From: Streptomyces sp. DSM 15324
GTDB lineage: Bacteria > Actinomycetota > Actinomycetes > Streptomycetales > Streptomycetaceae
DNA length: 64,000 nt
NCBI RefSeq assembly: GCF_001514285.1
Contig: NZ_KQ949028.1
Span: 62,001 to 126,000, forward strand
Direction of reading: 5' to 3'
Shown here in pieces: positions 25,120-33,276 of this stretch (within the stretch, counting starts at the first letter, position 1; every line of letters starts with the position of its first letter). Below the pieces are notes generated by a model. The model was given only the letters and a program-made list of their open reading frames with translations, made no database searches and was not told the DNA's origin. A program made the translations under genes and the position numbers.

Positions 25120-26123
25120 CCTCCGAGCCCGTCGCACCGGTCGCTGCCCCGCCCGCCCCGGGGAAGCGGCCAGCCCGCGCGTCCTTCCTGTTCCTGGCAC
25201 GGGTGGGGAGCGCGCTGCTGAAGCGGACGGCTCTGCTGGCGCTCCTGCTCGCACTGGTCTTCGTCGCCGTCGAACTGCTCCCGGGCGACGCCGCCGACGC
25301 GACCTCCGAACGCGGTGAGAGCGCGGCCGACCTCGCGGCGCGCCGCGAACTGCTGGGCCTCAACCGCCCTGCCCTGGAACGCTTCTGGGACTGGATGACC
25401 GGCCTGCCCACCGGCGACCTCGGCATCTCCGCGCGCGGTGAGAAGGTCACCGACCTGGTCTCCTCGGCCTTCCCCAACACCCTGCTCCTGGGCGGTTTCG
25501 CCCTGCTGCTCACCGCGGTCCTGTCCCTCGCCCTGGGCTGCTGGGCCGCCCTGAGGCCCGGCGGACGTCTGGACCGGGCCGTGTCGGGCTCGGCGACCGC
25601 GGTCCTCGCCCTGCCAGAGTTCGTCGTGGCCGTCGCCCTGGTCCTCGTGCTGTCTCTGTGGACCGGCTGGCTGCCCGCGGTCACCCTCACCGGCGCCGAC
25701 GGATCCCCCGCCTCCTGGGACATGCTGGTGCTGCCCGCACTCGCCCTGACCATCCCCCAGGTCGGCTGGAACACCATGATCGTGCGCGCTGCCCTCGCCG
25801 ACGAGGCCCGCGCCCCCCACGTGGAGACCGCCGTGCTCGACGGACTGCCGCCCCACCGCGTCCTCACCCACCACGTACTGCCCGGAGCCCTGCCCGCCAT
25901 CGCCACGGGCCTCGCCACCTCCACCGGCATGCTGCTCGGCGGCGCGGTCGTCGTCGAAACCGTCTTCAACTACCCCGGCATCGGATCGGTGCTCGCCTCG
26001 GCGGTCAGCGACCGGGACAGTCCCGTCATCGTCGGCGTCACGGCACTGTCCGGCGCCGTCATCACCGCAGTACTGCTCCTGGCCGACCTGGTACGCACCG
26101 TGGTGACAGGAGGACGACGATGA
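25104..26123 (+). CDS. ABC importer permease, DppB/NikB/CntB type
   Basis: 339 residues with about six membrane helices after a hydrophilic Pro/Ala-rich N-terminal tail. The DLAARRELLGLNRPALERFW and GDLGISARGEKVTDLV segments correspond to the conserved periplasmic region of DppB proteins. VVETVFNYPGIGSVLASAVS near the C-terminus is diagnostic. The ATG at 25104, with AGAAGG upstream, lies within the end of the binding-protein gene. It forms the channel with the next gene product. No housekeeping dipeptide genes are nearby. Confidence 0.85.
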   Translation: MVGQLTSEPVAPVAAPPAPGKRPARASFLFLARVGSALLKRTALLALLLALVFVAVELLPGDAADATSERGESAADLAARRELLGLNRPALERFWDWMTGLPTGDLGISARGEKVTDLVSSAFPNTLLLGGFALLLTAVLSLALGCWAALRPGGRLDRAVSGSATAVLALPEFVVAVALVLVLSLWTGWLPAVTLTGADGSPASWDMLVLPALALTIPQVGWNTMIVRAALADEARAPHVETAVLDGLPPHRVLTHHVLPGALPAIATGLATSTGMLLGGAVVVETVFNYPGIGSVLASAVSDRDSPVIVGVTALSGAVITAVLLLADLVRTVVTGGRR

Positions 26124-27004
26124 CGACACCCGGCAGCGACGCCGAGCCGACGCTGAAACCCTCCCGCACCGAGGGGAGGCCGACGGCGAAGGCATCCCGC
26201 ACGAGGTTCGCCCTGCGCGTCCTGCCGGCAATCCTCCTGACCGGCCTCGCCCTGATCGGCCCCTGGATCGCCCCGCACGCCATCGGCACCCCGGTGACTG
26301 TGCCCTACGCGGAACCCGGCGCGGACGGTGCCCTGCTCGGCGGCGACCAGCTGGGCCGGGACGTGCTGAGCCGGCTGCTGGCCGGCGGACGCGACCTCGT
26401 CCTGTCTTCCCTGCTCGTCGCGGCCCTGGTCACGGGCACAGCCGCGCTCCTCGGAGCGATCGGCGCCGTACGCCCCCTCGTAGGACGGCTCGTGGAACGG
26501 ACCGCCGACCTGATGATGCTGCTCCCGGCCGTCCTCGGCATCCTCCTCGTCACCCTGTCCTGGCCCGACGGCGGCCGGCTCGCCGTCATCGCCGCCGCCG
26601 TCGTGCTCGGTGTGCCCTACGCGGTCCGCCTCGCGGCCAGTGCGGCGGCGCCCATCGCCGAGACCGGGTACGTCGAGGCGGCGGCAGCGGGCGGCGAACG
26701 CCTCTGGTATCTCGTCGTCCGGGAGATCCTGCCCAACCTGCGCGCCACCCTGCTCGCCCTGTTCGGGCTGCGCTTCGTCGCCGCCGTGTACCTCGTCGCC
26801 ACGGCCGGCTTCCTCCAGGTCGGCCCTCAACCCCCGGCCGCCGACTGGGCGTTGATGATCCGGGAGAACTCCCCCGGCATCCTCCTCAACCCCTGGTCCG
26901 TGGTCGCCCCGAGCATCGCCGTCGCCCTCCTCGCCCTCAGCGTCAACCTCGCGACCGCCGCCCTCGCCCCCCAGACCGGCCGGAAGGCGATGACCGCCCT
27001 GTGA
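26120..27004 (+). CDS. ABC importer permease, DppC/NikC/CntC type
   Basis: 294 residues. LLGGDQLGRDVLSRLLAGGR is the family's conserved (F/L)GTDxxGRD region; the EAA loop is around AAAAGGERLWYLVVREILPN. About five to six helices follow a charged N-terminal stretch. The ATG at 26120 overlaps the previous stop and has AGGAGG about 5 bases upstream. It pairs with the preceding permease. The C-terminus overlaps the ATPase start by four bases. Confidence 0.86.
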   Translation: MTTPGSDAEPTLKPSRTEGRPTAKASRTRFALRVLPAILLTGLALIGPWIAPHAIGTPVTVPYAEPGADGALLGGDQLGRDVLSRLLAGGRDLVLSSLLVAALVTGTAALLGAIGAVRPLVGRLVERTADLMMLLPAVLGILLVTLSWPDGGRLAVIAAAVVLGVPYAVRLAASAAAPIAETGYVEAAAAGGERLWYLVVREILPNLRATLLALFGLRFVAAVYLVATAGFLQVGPQPPAADWALMIRENSPGILLNPWSVVAPSIAVALLALSVNLATAALAPQTGRKAMTAL

Positions 27005-28539
27005 GCCACACGCCCGACCCGTACGCCAAGCCCGAGAACCCGCCGAGCGGCACACCAGCCGTCCAGGTCACCGGCCTGACGGTGACCGCGCCCGACGGCC
27101 GCCTCCTGCTGCGCGACGCGTCCCTGACCGCACACCCCGGGCGACTGGTCGCCCTGACCGGCCCCTCGGGCGCCGGCAAGACGACCCTGCTGCGCGCGCT
27201 GACCGGCCTCCTGCCCCCCGGAACGACACGCACCGCCGGCCACGTCGACGTTCTCGGCCACGACGTCTTCGCCCTCTCCGACCCGCAACTGCGTGCCCTG
27301 CGCGGCACCCGACTCGCCTACGTCGGCCAGGACCCCGGCTCCGGCCTCAACCCCCGTATGCGAGTCCGCAGCCTCGTCCGAGAACTCGCCGCGGACCGCA
27401 GCGCGGAGGCAGTCGCAGCAATCCTCACCGAGGTCCGACTCCCCGACGACGACGGCCACCTCGCCGCGCGCCGCCCCGGCGCCCTCTCCGGCGGACAGCA
27501 GCGCCGCGTCGCCCTCGCCCGCGCCCTGGCCCGCCGCCCCGACATCCTCCTCCTGGACGAGCCGACCGCCGGCCTCCATCCCGAACTGCGCGACGAGATC
27601 GGCCAGTTGCTGCAGCACCTCGCCCGCGAACACCACCTCGCCGTCGTGTTCGCCTGCCACGACCCCGCTGTGGTCGAGCAGTTCGCCGACGAGGCCGTAC
27701 AACTGGGTGTCCACCTGCCCCCGCCGATGCGCACGCCCGCCGCACGGCCCTCAGCCGCCCTGACCGCTGAGAGGAGAAGCGCACCCGCCCTCGAAGTACG
27801 GGACCTGCACGTGAGTTTCCGTGGAACGCCCGCCCTCACCGACGTCGGCCTCACCGTTACCGCCGGTTCCGCGGCCGGCATCGTCGGCGTCTCCGGCTCC
27901 GGCAAGACCACGCTCGTCCGCACCGCCGTAGGACTCCAGCGCAGCACCTCCGGCACGATCCACCTGTCCGGCACGCCCCTGAGTACCGGCCTGCGCGGAC
28001 GCACCCGTACACAGCGGCGCCGACTGCAACTCGTCACACAGAACCCGCTCGGCGCGCTGAACCCGAGCCACACCGTCGGCGCCGCCGTGGGGCGCCCGCT
28101 GCGGCTGCACCGCCGCTGCGCGTCCAGGGACGTCGGCGAACGAGTGGCCGACCTCCTGGAGCAGGTCGGACTGCGGCCCGCCTTCGCCGCCCGCTACCCG
28201 CACGAGTTGTCCGGCGGGCAGCGCCAGCGCGTCGCCATCGCGCGAGCACTGGCCGCCGAGCCGGAGGTGCTGATCTGCGACGAGATCACCTCCGCGCTGG
28301 ACCCCGACACAGGCCACGCGATCATGGACCTCCTCACCGACCTGCGCGAGCGTCGCGGCACGACCCTCGTCCTCATCAGCCACGACCTGTCCCTCATCGC
28401 CGACCGCACGGACACCGTCACCGTCCTGGAGGCGGGCCGCGTCGTCGAGTCGGGCCACACGGCCGACGTCTTCACCGACCCACAGCACGAGGCGACACAG
28501 GCACTGCTGGGCACGTCCGCGCCTGCCGCGAGGCCCTGA
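27001..28539 (+). CDS. Fused double ABC ATPase (DppD-DppF type) of the importer
   Basis: 512 residues containing two complete nucleotide-binding domains in one chain. The first has Walker A GPSGAGKTT, signature LSGGQQRRVALARAL and Walker B LLLDEPTAGL. The second, after about residue 260, has GVSGSGKTT, LSGGQRQRVAIARAL and VLICDEITSALD. In NikDE and CntDF these are separate proteins. The oligopeptide-type C-terminal Cys-rich extension seen in NikD is missing from both halves. The GTG at 27001 overlaps the previous stop. It completes the importer (one SBP, two permeases, one double ATPase). Confidence 0.9.
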   Translation: MSHTPDPYAKPENPPSGTPAVQVTGLTVTAPDGRLLLRDASLTAHPGRLVALTGPSGAGKTTLLRALTGLLPPGTTRTAGHVDVLGHDVFALSDPQLRALRGTRLAYVGQDPGSGLNPRMRVRSLVRELAADRSAEAVAAILTEVRLPDDDGHLAARRPGALSGGQQRRVALARALARRPDILLLDEPTAGLHPELRDEIGQLLQHLAREHHLAVVFACHDPAVVEQFADEAVQLGVHLPPPMRTPAARPSAALTAERRSAPALEVRDLHVSFRGTPALTDVGLTVTAGSAAGIVGVSGSGKTTLVRTAVGLQRSTSGTIHLSGTPLSTGLRGRTRTQRRRLQLVTQNPLGALNPSHTVGAAVGRPLRLHRRCASRDVGERVADLLEQVGLRPAFAARYPHELSGGQRQRVAIARALAAEPEVLICDEITSALDPDTGHAIMDLLTDLRERRGTTLVLISHDLSLIADRTDTVTVLEAGRVVESGHTADVFTDPQHEATQALLGTSAPAARP

Positions 28540-28604
28540 CCGCGGGCCGCCGTGCACCGCCGAAGAGACTTGAAGCCGGTGACGCGGACTCGGCCCGTAT
28601 GGGT

Positions 28605-28627
28605 TCTCGTGCGGTGTCCGTACGAGA
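28605..28627 (+). terminator. Hairpin after the importer operon; rest of 28540-28924 has no gene
   Basis: TCTCGTGCGG (28605-28614) and CCGTACGAGA (28618-28627) pair at 9 of 10 positions, 65 bases after the ATPase stop. The 385-base region to the next gene shows no convincing frame, no iron box and no CAGG-type repeat like those before the DUF347 genes. Confidence 0.45.
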
Positions 28628-28924
28628 TCGATCCAGGAGGCGGAGGGCGCTGCACGCTGTTTCGACCTGCCTGAGTCTCTGCAATCTTGTGTGTGCCCAA
28701 GTAGGAGCGTCGTGAGGACGGGCGTGAGCCGCTGCGGCGAAATCCGGAGTTGAAGGGGGACACCGACAGCCGAGGCTCCCTCTTCGATCAAGCTCACCCC
28801 CTGGGAGGTCTTGCATACGCTCGGACGTGCCAGCCACCGTGCCGTCCCGGCAGGGGGTGGGCCGGAGTCGAGTGTCTGGCCGGGGCAGATGGAGTATTGA
28901 GAGGCGAGAATCTAGGGTCGGCAC

Positions 28925-29578
28925 GTGGCTTTCATCCTGGTGTGTGAAGACGACGCGGCGGTTCGCGGCATTCTCAGGCGTGCCCTGGAGCACGACGGTC
29001 ACACCGTTTCCGTCGCTGCCACGGCGGACAGCCTGCTACGGCAGCTCGCACCGGTGCCCCAGCTGGTCGTCCTGGATCTCGGGCTGCCGGACGCCGACGG
29101 CCGCGATGTCTGCCTGGCCCTGAGGGCTCGCGGCGTCGATGTGCCGGTGTTGATGCTCACCGCCCTGGACGGTCTGCATCACAAGGTGGGCGGGTTCGAG
29201 GCGGGCGCCGACGACTACATGACCAAACCCTTCGACATCCCGGAACTGCTGGTCCGCGTCCGGGCCCTGCTGCGCCGTTCCACTGTGGCGCCCGCATCGC
29301 ACGAGGTCGTCCTCGATCCGGCGAAGCACATGGTGACCTACGATGCGGCGAGCATGAGCCTGACCCCGACCGAGTTCCGTCTACTGGGCCGCCTGATCGC
29401 CTCGCAGGGCGACGCGGTGCGCCGTCACGCCCTCGTCGCCGCCGGCTGGCCGCACGGGGCGCATGTCAGCGACAACACCCTCGACTCCTATGTGCGTCGG
29501 CTGCGGACCAAGCTCGGTCCGCTGGGTGTGGCCGAACGGCTCGCGACGGTCCGTGGCGTGGGCTACCGATGGCAGTGA
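28925..29578 (+). CDS. OmpR/PhoB-type response regulator beside DUF347 genes
   Basis: 217 residues. The receiver domain has the acidic pocket in CEDDAAVRG, the phospho-acceptor Asp in VVLDLGLPDADG and the Lys in MTKPFD. The C-terminal winged helix includes LTPTEFRLLGRLIA and YVRRLRTKLGP. A GTG start is used, with AGGG upstream. It overlaps the kinase gene by ten bases. The genes immediately downstream and convergent encode DUF347 membrane proteins whose promoters share an 11-bp direct repeat, the usual target of this regulator class. Control of that set is inferred, not shown. Confidence 0.9.
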   Translation: MAFILVCEDDAAVRGILRRALEHDGHTVSVAATADSLLRQLAPVPQLVVLDLGLPDADGRDVCLALRARGVDVPVLMLTALDGLHHKVGGFEAGADDYMTKPFDIPELLVRVRALLRRSTVAPASHEVVLDPAKHMVTYDAASMSLTPTEFRLLGRLIASQGDAVRRHALVAAGWPHGAHVSDNTLDSYVRRLRTKLGPLGVAERLATVRGVGYRWQ

Positions 29579-30837
29579 CGGGATTCCGCAGAAGCGTCGT
29601 CGCGCTCACCGTCCTGATCGCCACCGCCGTGGTCGCCATCCTGGTCGTCGTCTCGCACGTGCTGCTGAGCAGGGTGACGGACGCCGACGCGCACGATCTG
29701 GCCCGTACGCGCGCCGAGGCGGTCGCGGCGAACATCACCGCCAAGGGCGGCCGTGTCGTGCTCACGGAGAACGGCAGTGAGGCGTTGGACGAGGTCGCCT
29801 GGGTGTATGCCGACGGCCGCCTGATCGACGGGAACGTACCGGCGAGCGTGGTCAGGCGTGTCGCGGAACTGGTGGACTCGGGGCGTTCGCAGACCGCGAC
29901 CGTCGGCGACTCCCTCCTGTACGCGCGGCAGGTCCCCGTCGACGGCCACCACGTCATGGTGGTCGTCCGGGTGGACCTCACGCCTTATGAGACGTCCGAG
30001 CAGCGCAGTCTGACCTTGTCGCTGATCCTGGGCGGCCTCACGATCCTCCTCGCCGGCGGTGTCGCGCATCTCGTGGTGCGCCGCGCGCTGCGGGTCGTGC
30101 ACGAAATGGCCGCCCTCGCCGACGACTGGGGCCATCACGAACCCGGGCGCCGCTTCAACCTCGGCGCCCCCCGGGACGAGTTCGGGGAACTGGCACAGAC
30201 GCTGGACCGCCTCCTGGAGCGCGTCGACAACGCACTGGCGGACGAACGCCGGCTCACCGACGAGATCGCCCACGAACTGCGGACACCGCTCACGGTCCTG
30301 CGGGGCGAGGCGCAGCTGGCGCAGCTGTCCGGCGAACCGGTACCACCGGAGGCGGTCCTGAGCGAGGCCGACCGCCTCGACGCGGCGATCACGACGATTC
30401 TGCGCGCCGCGCGCGCCCGCACGGACGAGGGGACCCGGTGCGATCTGCGCTCCGCCGCGCGGCAGGCGATTGGCGGTCGCGCGGTCGAGGTCGCCTTTCC
30501 CGCGAAGATCGAGGTGGCCGTGGCGCCCGACGTCGCCGTGTCGCTGCTGTCACCCCTGCTGGAGAACGGCCTGCGGCATGCGAAGACGCGTGTGTGGATC
30601 ACCGCGCGCAAACAGGGGGCGGCTGTCGTGGTCGATGTCTTGGACGACGGCCCCGGGTTCGATCCCTCGGACGTCGAGCGGGTCTTCGAGGCGGGTGTGA
30701 CCGGCGGCGACGGATTTGGGCTGGGGCTGCCGGTGGTCCGGCGCATCGCCGCCTCGGCCGGTGCGGAGGTCCGCGCGATCGCGGACGGCCGCGGTCACGT
30801 CGAGGTGACGCTCCCGGCCGTGGGTGCGGTCACGTAG
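29569..30837 (+). CDS. Sensor histidine kinase partner of the regulator at 28925
   Basis: 422 residues. TM1 is around residues 9-33 and TM2 around 145-165, framing an extracytoplasmic sensor of only about 110 residues. A HAMP-like linker precedes the H-box IAHELRTPLTVL. The N-box (LLSPLLENGLRHA), G1 (DDGPGFDPSD) and G2 (GDGFGLGLPVV) are all intact, so it should be catalytically competent. The ATG at 29569 overlaps the regulator stop. The signal is unknown. The stop codon at 30837 touches the direct-repeat element before the DUF347 gene. Confidence 0.9.
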   Translation: MAVTGFRRSVVALTVLIATAVVAILVVVSHVLLSRVTDADAHDLARTRAEAVAANITAKGGRVVLTENGSEALDEVAWVYADGRLIDGNVPASVVRRVAELVDSGRSQTATVGDSLLYARQVPVDGHHVMVVVRVDLTPYETSEQRSLTLSLILGGLTILLAGGVAHLVVRRALRVVHEMAALADDWGHHEPGRRFNLGAPRDEFGELAQTLDRLLERVDNALADERRLTDEIAHELRTPLTVLRGEAQLAQLSGEPVPPEAVLSEADRLDAAITTILRAARARTDEGTRCDLRSAARQAIGGRAVEVAFPAKIEVAVAPDVAVSLLSPLLENGLRHAKTRVWITARKQGAAVVVDVLDDGPGFDPSDVERVFEAGVTGGDGFGLGLPVVRRIAASAGAEVRAIADGRGHVEVTLPAVGAVT

Positions 30838-30859
30838 TCAGGTTGCTTGCAGGTTCTCC
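30837..30859 (+). promoter_or_regulatory. Direct-repeat element before DUF347 gene 1
   Basis: CAGGTTGCTTGCAGGTT: two CAGG(T) half-sites 11 bp apart, 17 bases before the ATG. Same element as at 33073, 61607 and 62301. An inverted AACCT follows at 30864. Confidence 0.65.
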
Positions 30860-30876
30860 GCGCGAACCTGGCCCGC

Positions 30877-32148
30877 ATGACAACGACAACGGAAGCGCGC
30901 ACGCGCAACGGGCGCCTCATGCTCAACAAGGTCCCCGAGGTCACCATCTGGTTCTGGGTGATCAAGATCCTGTGCACCACGGTGGGTGAGAGCTTCGCCG
31001 ACTGGATCAACATGAAGCTGGGCGTCGGCCTGGTGAACACGGCCTGGATCTTCACCGGGGTGTTCGTGGTGGTCCTGGCCGTGCAGCTACGGCTGAAGCG
31101 GTACGTCCCCTTCCCCTACTGGCTGACCGTGGTCGTTGTCAGCGTCACGGGGACCCTGTACACCGACATCCTCACCGACCAGCTCAACGTGCCGCTGTGG
31201 ATCAGCTCCGCGGTCTTCTCGGTGCTGCTCGCGGTGGTCTTCGGCGTGTGGTGGCTGCGCGAGCGCACGCTGTCGATCCACTCGGTCACCACGCTTCCGC
31301 GCGAGTCGTTCTACTGGCTCGCCGTTCTCGTCACCTTCGCGCTCGGCACGGCGACCGGCGACTGGACCCTCGAGCTCACCGGCTGGAGTCCGGGCGCCTC
31401 GGTGCTGCTGCCGCTCGGCCTCATCGCCGCGATCACGCTGCTGTGGAAGTTCGGCGCGAACCCGGTGCTGTCCTTCTGGCTCGCCTACATCCTGACCCGC
31501 CCGCTGGGCGCGAACATCGGCGACTGGCTCGCCTCCCCGAAGGTCGCTCAGCCGGGCGAGCCGACCGGCCTCGCGCTGGGCACCTTCACCACCAGCCTGA
31601 TCTTCCTCGGCCTGATCCTGGCCACCGTGGTCTACCTGACGGTGACGCGCTCGGACGTGACCGAGACCTACGAGGCCGCCCACGCCGCCCACACCACCGG
31701 CGACCTGCGAAAGGAGCGCGTCGGTCTGGCCGGCTTCGCACTGCTCGCGGTCGCCACCACGGGCCTGCTGATCTGGGCCCACGGTCAGCCGCACACCGGC
31801 CCGGCGCCGGAGGAGGACAACACCTCCGCGGTCCAGATGGCCCCTGGCGAGGCGGTGAAGAAGTTCCCGCCCGCCAAGGTCGCCGCTCTGAAGACCCTCG
31901 CCTCCACCTCGCTCAAGGACGCCCGCTCCGGGAACGAGAAGGGTGCGCATGCGGCCGCGCAGTCGCTGCGTGACCTGTGGGACGCCGACCAGGCCTCGCT
32001 GCAGCCGCTGGACGAGACCGGGTGGACCTCCATCGACGCCCAGATGGACAAGGTGCTGGGGACCTTCGGCATCGACCACTCGAACCCGCCGATGCCGCCC
32101 GCGCAGCAGGAGAAGGAACTGAACGCCCTCCTGACGGACATGGGCTGA
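30877..32148 (+). CDS. DUF347/COG4705 membrane protein with an extra C-terminal domain
   Basis: 423 residues. Four repeats of two helices are visible, each with an aromatic-Trp pair and a later G-D/T-D: FWVIKILCTTVGESFADW; YWLTVVVVSVTGTLYTD; FYWLAVLVTFALGTATGD; FWLAYILTRPLGANIGD. This is the pattern of Pfam DUF347, of unknown function. Unlike the other copies here, it has a ninth helix (GFALLAVATTGLLIW) and then ~115 residues of helical, charged sequence, including the segment AAQSLRDLWDADQASLQPLD, predicted outside the membrane. The ATG at 30877 is used, without a clear ribosome site. It follows the two-component pair and its promoter carries the shared direct repeat. Confidence 0.85.
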   Translation: MTTTTEARTRNGRLMLNKVPEVTIWFWVIKILCTTVGESFADWINMKLGVGLVNTAWIFTGVFVVVLAVQLRLKRYVPFPYWLTVVVVSVTGTLYTDILTDQLNVPLWISSAVFSVLLAVVFGVWWLRERTLSIHSVTTLPRESFYWLAVLVTFALGTATGDWTLELTGWSPGASVLLPLGLIAAITLLWKFGANPVLSFWLAYILTRPLGANIGDWLASPKVAQPGEPTGLALGTFTTSLIFLGLILATVVYLTVTRSDVTETYEAAHAAHTTGDLRKERVGLAGFALLAVATTGLLIWAHGQPHTGPAPEEDNTSAVQMAPGEAVKKFPPAKVAALKTLASTSLKDARSGNEKGAHAAAQSLRDLWDADQASLQPLDETGWTSIDAQMDKVLGTFGIDHSNPPMPPAQQEKELNALLTDMG

Positions 32149-32177
32149 CCGGTCACCCCCTCTCCGCTAACCCCGTC

Positions 32178-32216
32178 GGGGCGGTCGAAGCCGGTGCCGA
32201 TGGCTCCGACCGCCCC
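32178..32216. terminator. Bidirectional terminator between convergent DUF347 genes
   Basis: GGGGCGGTCG (32178-32187) pairs perfectly with CGACCGCCCC (32207-32216), with further pairing possible in the loop. It is placed 30 bases after gene 1 and 46 bases before the end of gene 2. Confidence 0.75.
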
Positions 32217-32262
32217 CGTGTCCCGCAGCAGAGCCCACCGGGGCGCATTGCGCGGCCTCACC

Positions 32263-33054
32263 TCATACCGCCGCGTGTGCGCCCCTGTCGCGCTGTGACA
32301 CGGCCAGGTAGCCGACGAATCCGATGATCGCCACCGTCCAGGCGAGGGTGACCGGAGCCAGGCCGAGGGCGAGGCCGCCACGGGTGTGGGGGAGGGCCAT
32401 CCAGTCGGCGAGGGACGCTCCGAGGGGGCGGGTGATGACGTAGGCGGTCCAGAAGGCGGTCACCGCGCCGAGGGCCCCGAAGCGGTGGGCCAGGGCGGGT
32501 ACGCAGATGGCGGCCGCGAAAAGGGCGACCGAGCCCAGGTAGCCGAAGCCGACGGTGGCCGTGAGATCGCCCGCCGCGGTGCCGAGGGCGAAGGTGGCCA
32601 GGACGGCCGCCCAGTAGAACGCCTCGCGGCGACGGGACCGGATCGTGTGGATGGAGAGGGTCCGTTCGCTCGCGTACCAGAGGGCGAACACCGCGGCCAG
32701 TACGACGAGGAACGCAGGTGTCGAGACGGCGTACGGCACGCCGAGGCCGACGTGCAGGACATCGGCGGCCATCGTGCCGAAAACGCTGACCATGACGACG
32801 GCGGTCCAGTAGACCCAGGCGACATACCGGCGGAGCGTGAACTGCACGGCCAGAGACGCCACGAGTGCGAGGCCGCCGAGCGCCACCGCAGGGATCGGGC
32901 CGAGCGTACGGGCCAAGAGGTCCGACGCCGTCTCGCCCATACCGGTGGTCAGCACCTTGATGATCCAGAAATAGACGGTCACCTCCGGCACCTTGTTCGC
33001 AAGCTGGCGTGCGGGGGTGAGGGGGCGTTCGTCGAGGACAGGCTCAGCGGTCAT
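32263..33054 (-). CDS. DUF347/COG4705 membrane protein 2
   Basis: 263 residues with eight helices in four DUF347 repeats: FWIIKVLTTGMGETASD, YWTAVVMVSVFGTMAAD, FYWAAVLATFALGTAAGD and FWTAYVITRPLGASLAD. The ATG at 33054 begins just before LANKVPEVTVYFW, the family's N-terminal signature; longer versions read as non-protein. No good ribosome site is visible, and the direct-repeat element lies 19 bases upstream, so translation from a very short leader is possible. It converges with gene 1. The function of the family is not known to me; the conserved Trp and Asp residues within helices suggest a transporter rather than an enzyme, which is speculation. Confidence 0.83.
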   Translation of the reverse strand: MTAEPVLDERPLTPARQLANKVPEVTVYFWIIKVLTTGMGETASDLLARTLGPIPAVALGGLALVASLAVQFTLRRYVAWVYWTAVVMVSVFGTMAADVLHVGLGVPYAVSTPAFLVVLAAVFALWYASERTLSIHTIRSRRREAFYWAAVLATFALGTAAGDLTATVGFGYLGSVALFAAAICVPALAHRFGALGAVTAFWTAYVITRPLGASLADWMALPHTRGGLALGLAPVTLAWTVAIIGFVGYLAVSQRDRGAHAAV

Positions 33055-33072
33055 GATCCGCACGATGGCAGT

Positions 33073-33095
33073 CCGAGCATGAACGCAACCTGAAC
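33073..33095 (-). promoter_or_regulatory. Direct-repeat element before DUF347 gene 2
   Basis: On the minus strand TTCAGGTTGCGTTCATG; the second half-site is degenerate (CATG for CAGG). It lies 19 bases before the start codon. Confidence 0.6.
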
Positions 33096-33215
33096 GGTCC
33101 ACTACGCCGTTCGGGCCTCCCGCGTGGGCTGCGGCCCGCCCTCCCCTCACCGTGGACCGGGGTGAGGGAGGCGACTCCTCTCACCCGTCTCTAACCGACA
33201 AGCCGTACGGTGAAG

Positions 33216-33242
33216 GGATCTCCTACGACGTGTAGGAGATCC
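33216..33242. promoter_or_regulatory. Perfect 11-bp inverted repeat upstream of the glycosyltransferase
   Basis: GGATCTCCTAC (33216-33226) and GTAGGAGATCC (33232-33242) are perfect complements with 5 bases between them. The repeat ends 34 bases before the start at 33277. There is no T run, and the compact, operator-like spacing suggests a repressor site; no regulator gene is adjacent. Confidence 0.6.
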
Positions 33243-33276
33243 TGGTTCCGGGGCGCGTGATGACGAAAGGTGCAGG

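Noticed and set aside
17446..28539. Staphylopine/opine metallophore biosynthesis (CntKLM)
   Set aside because: No histidine racemase, nicotianamine synthase-like or opine dehydrogenase gene is present; only the importer type is similar.
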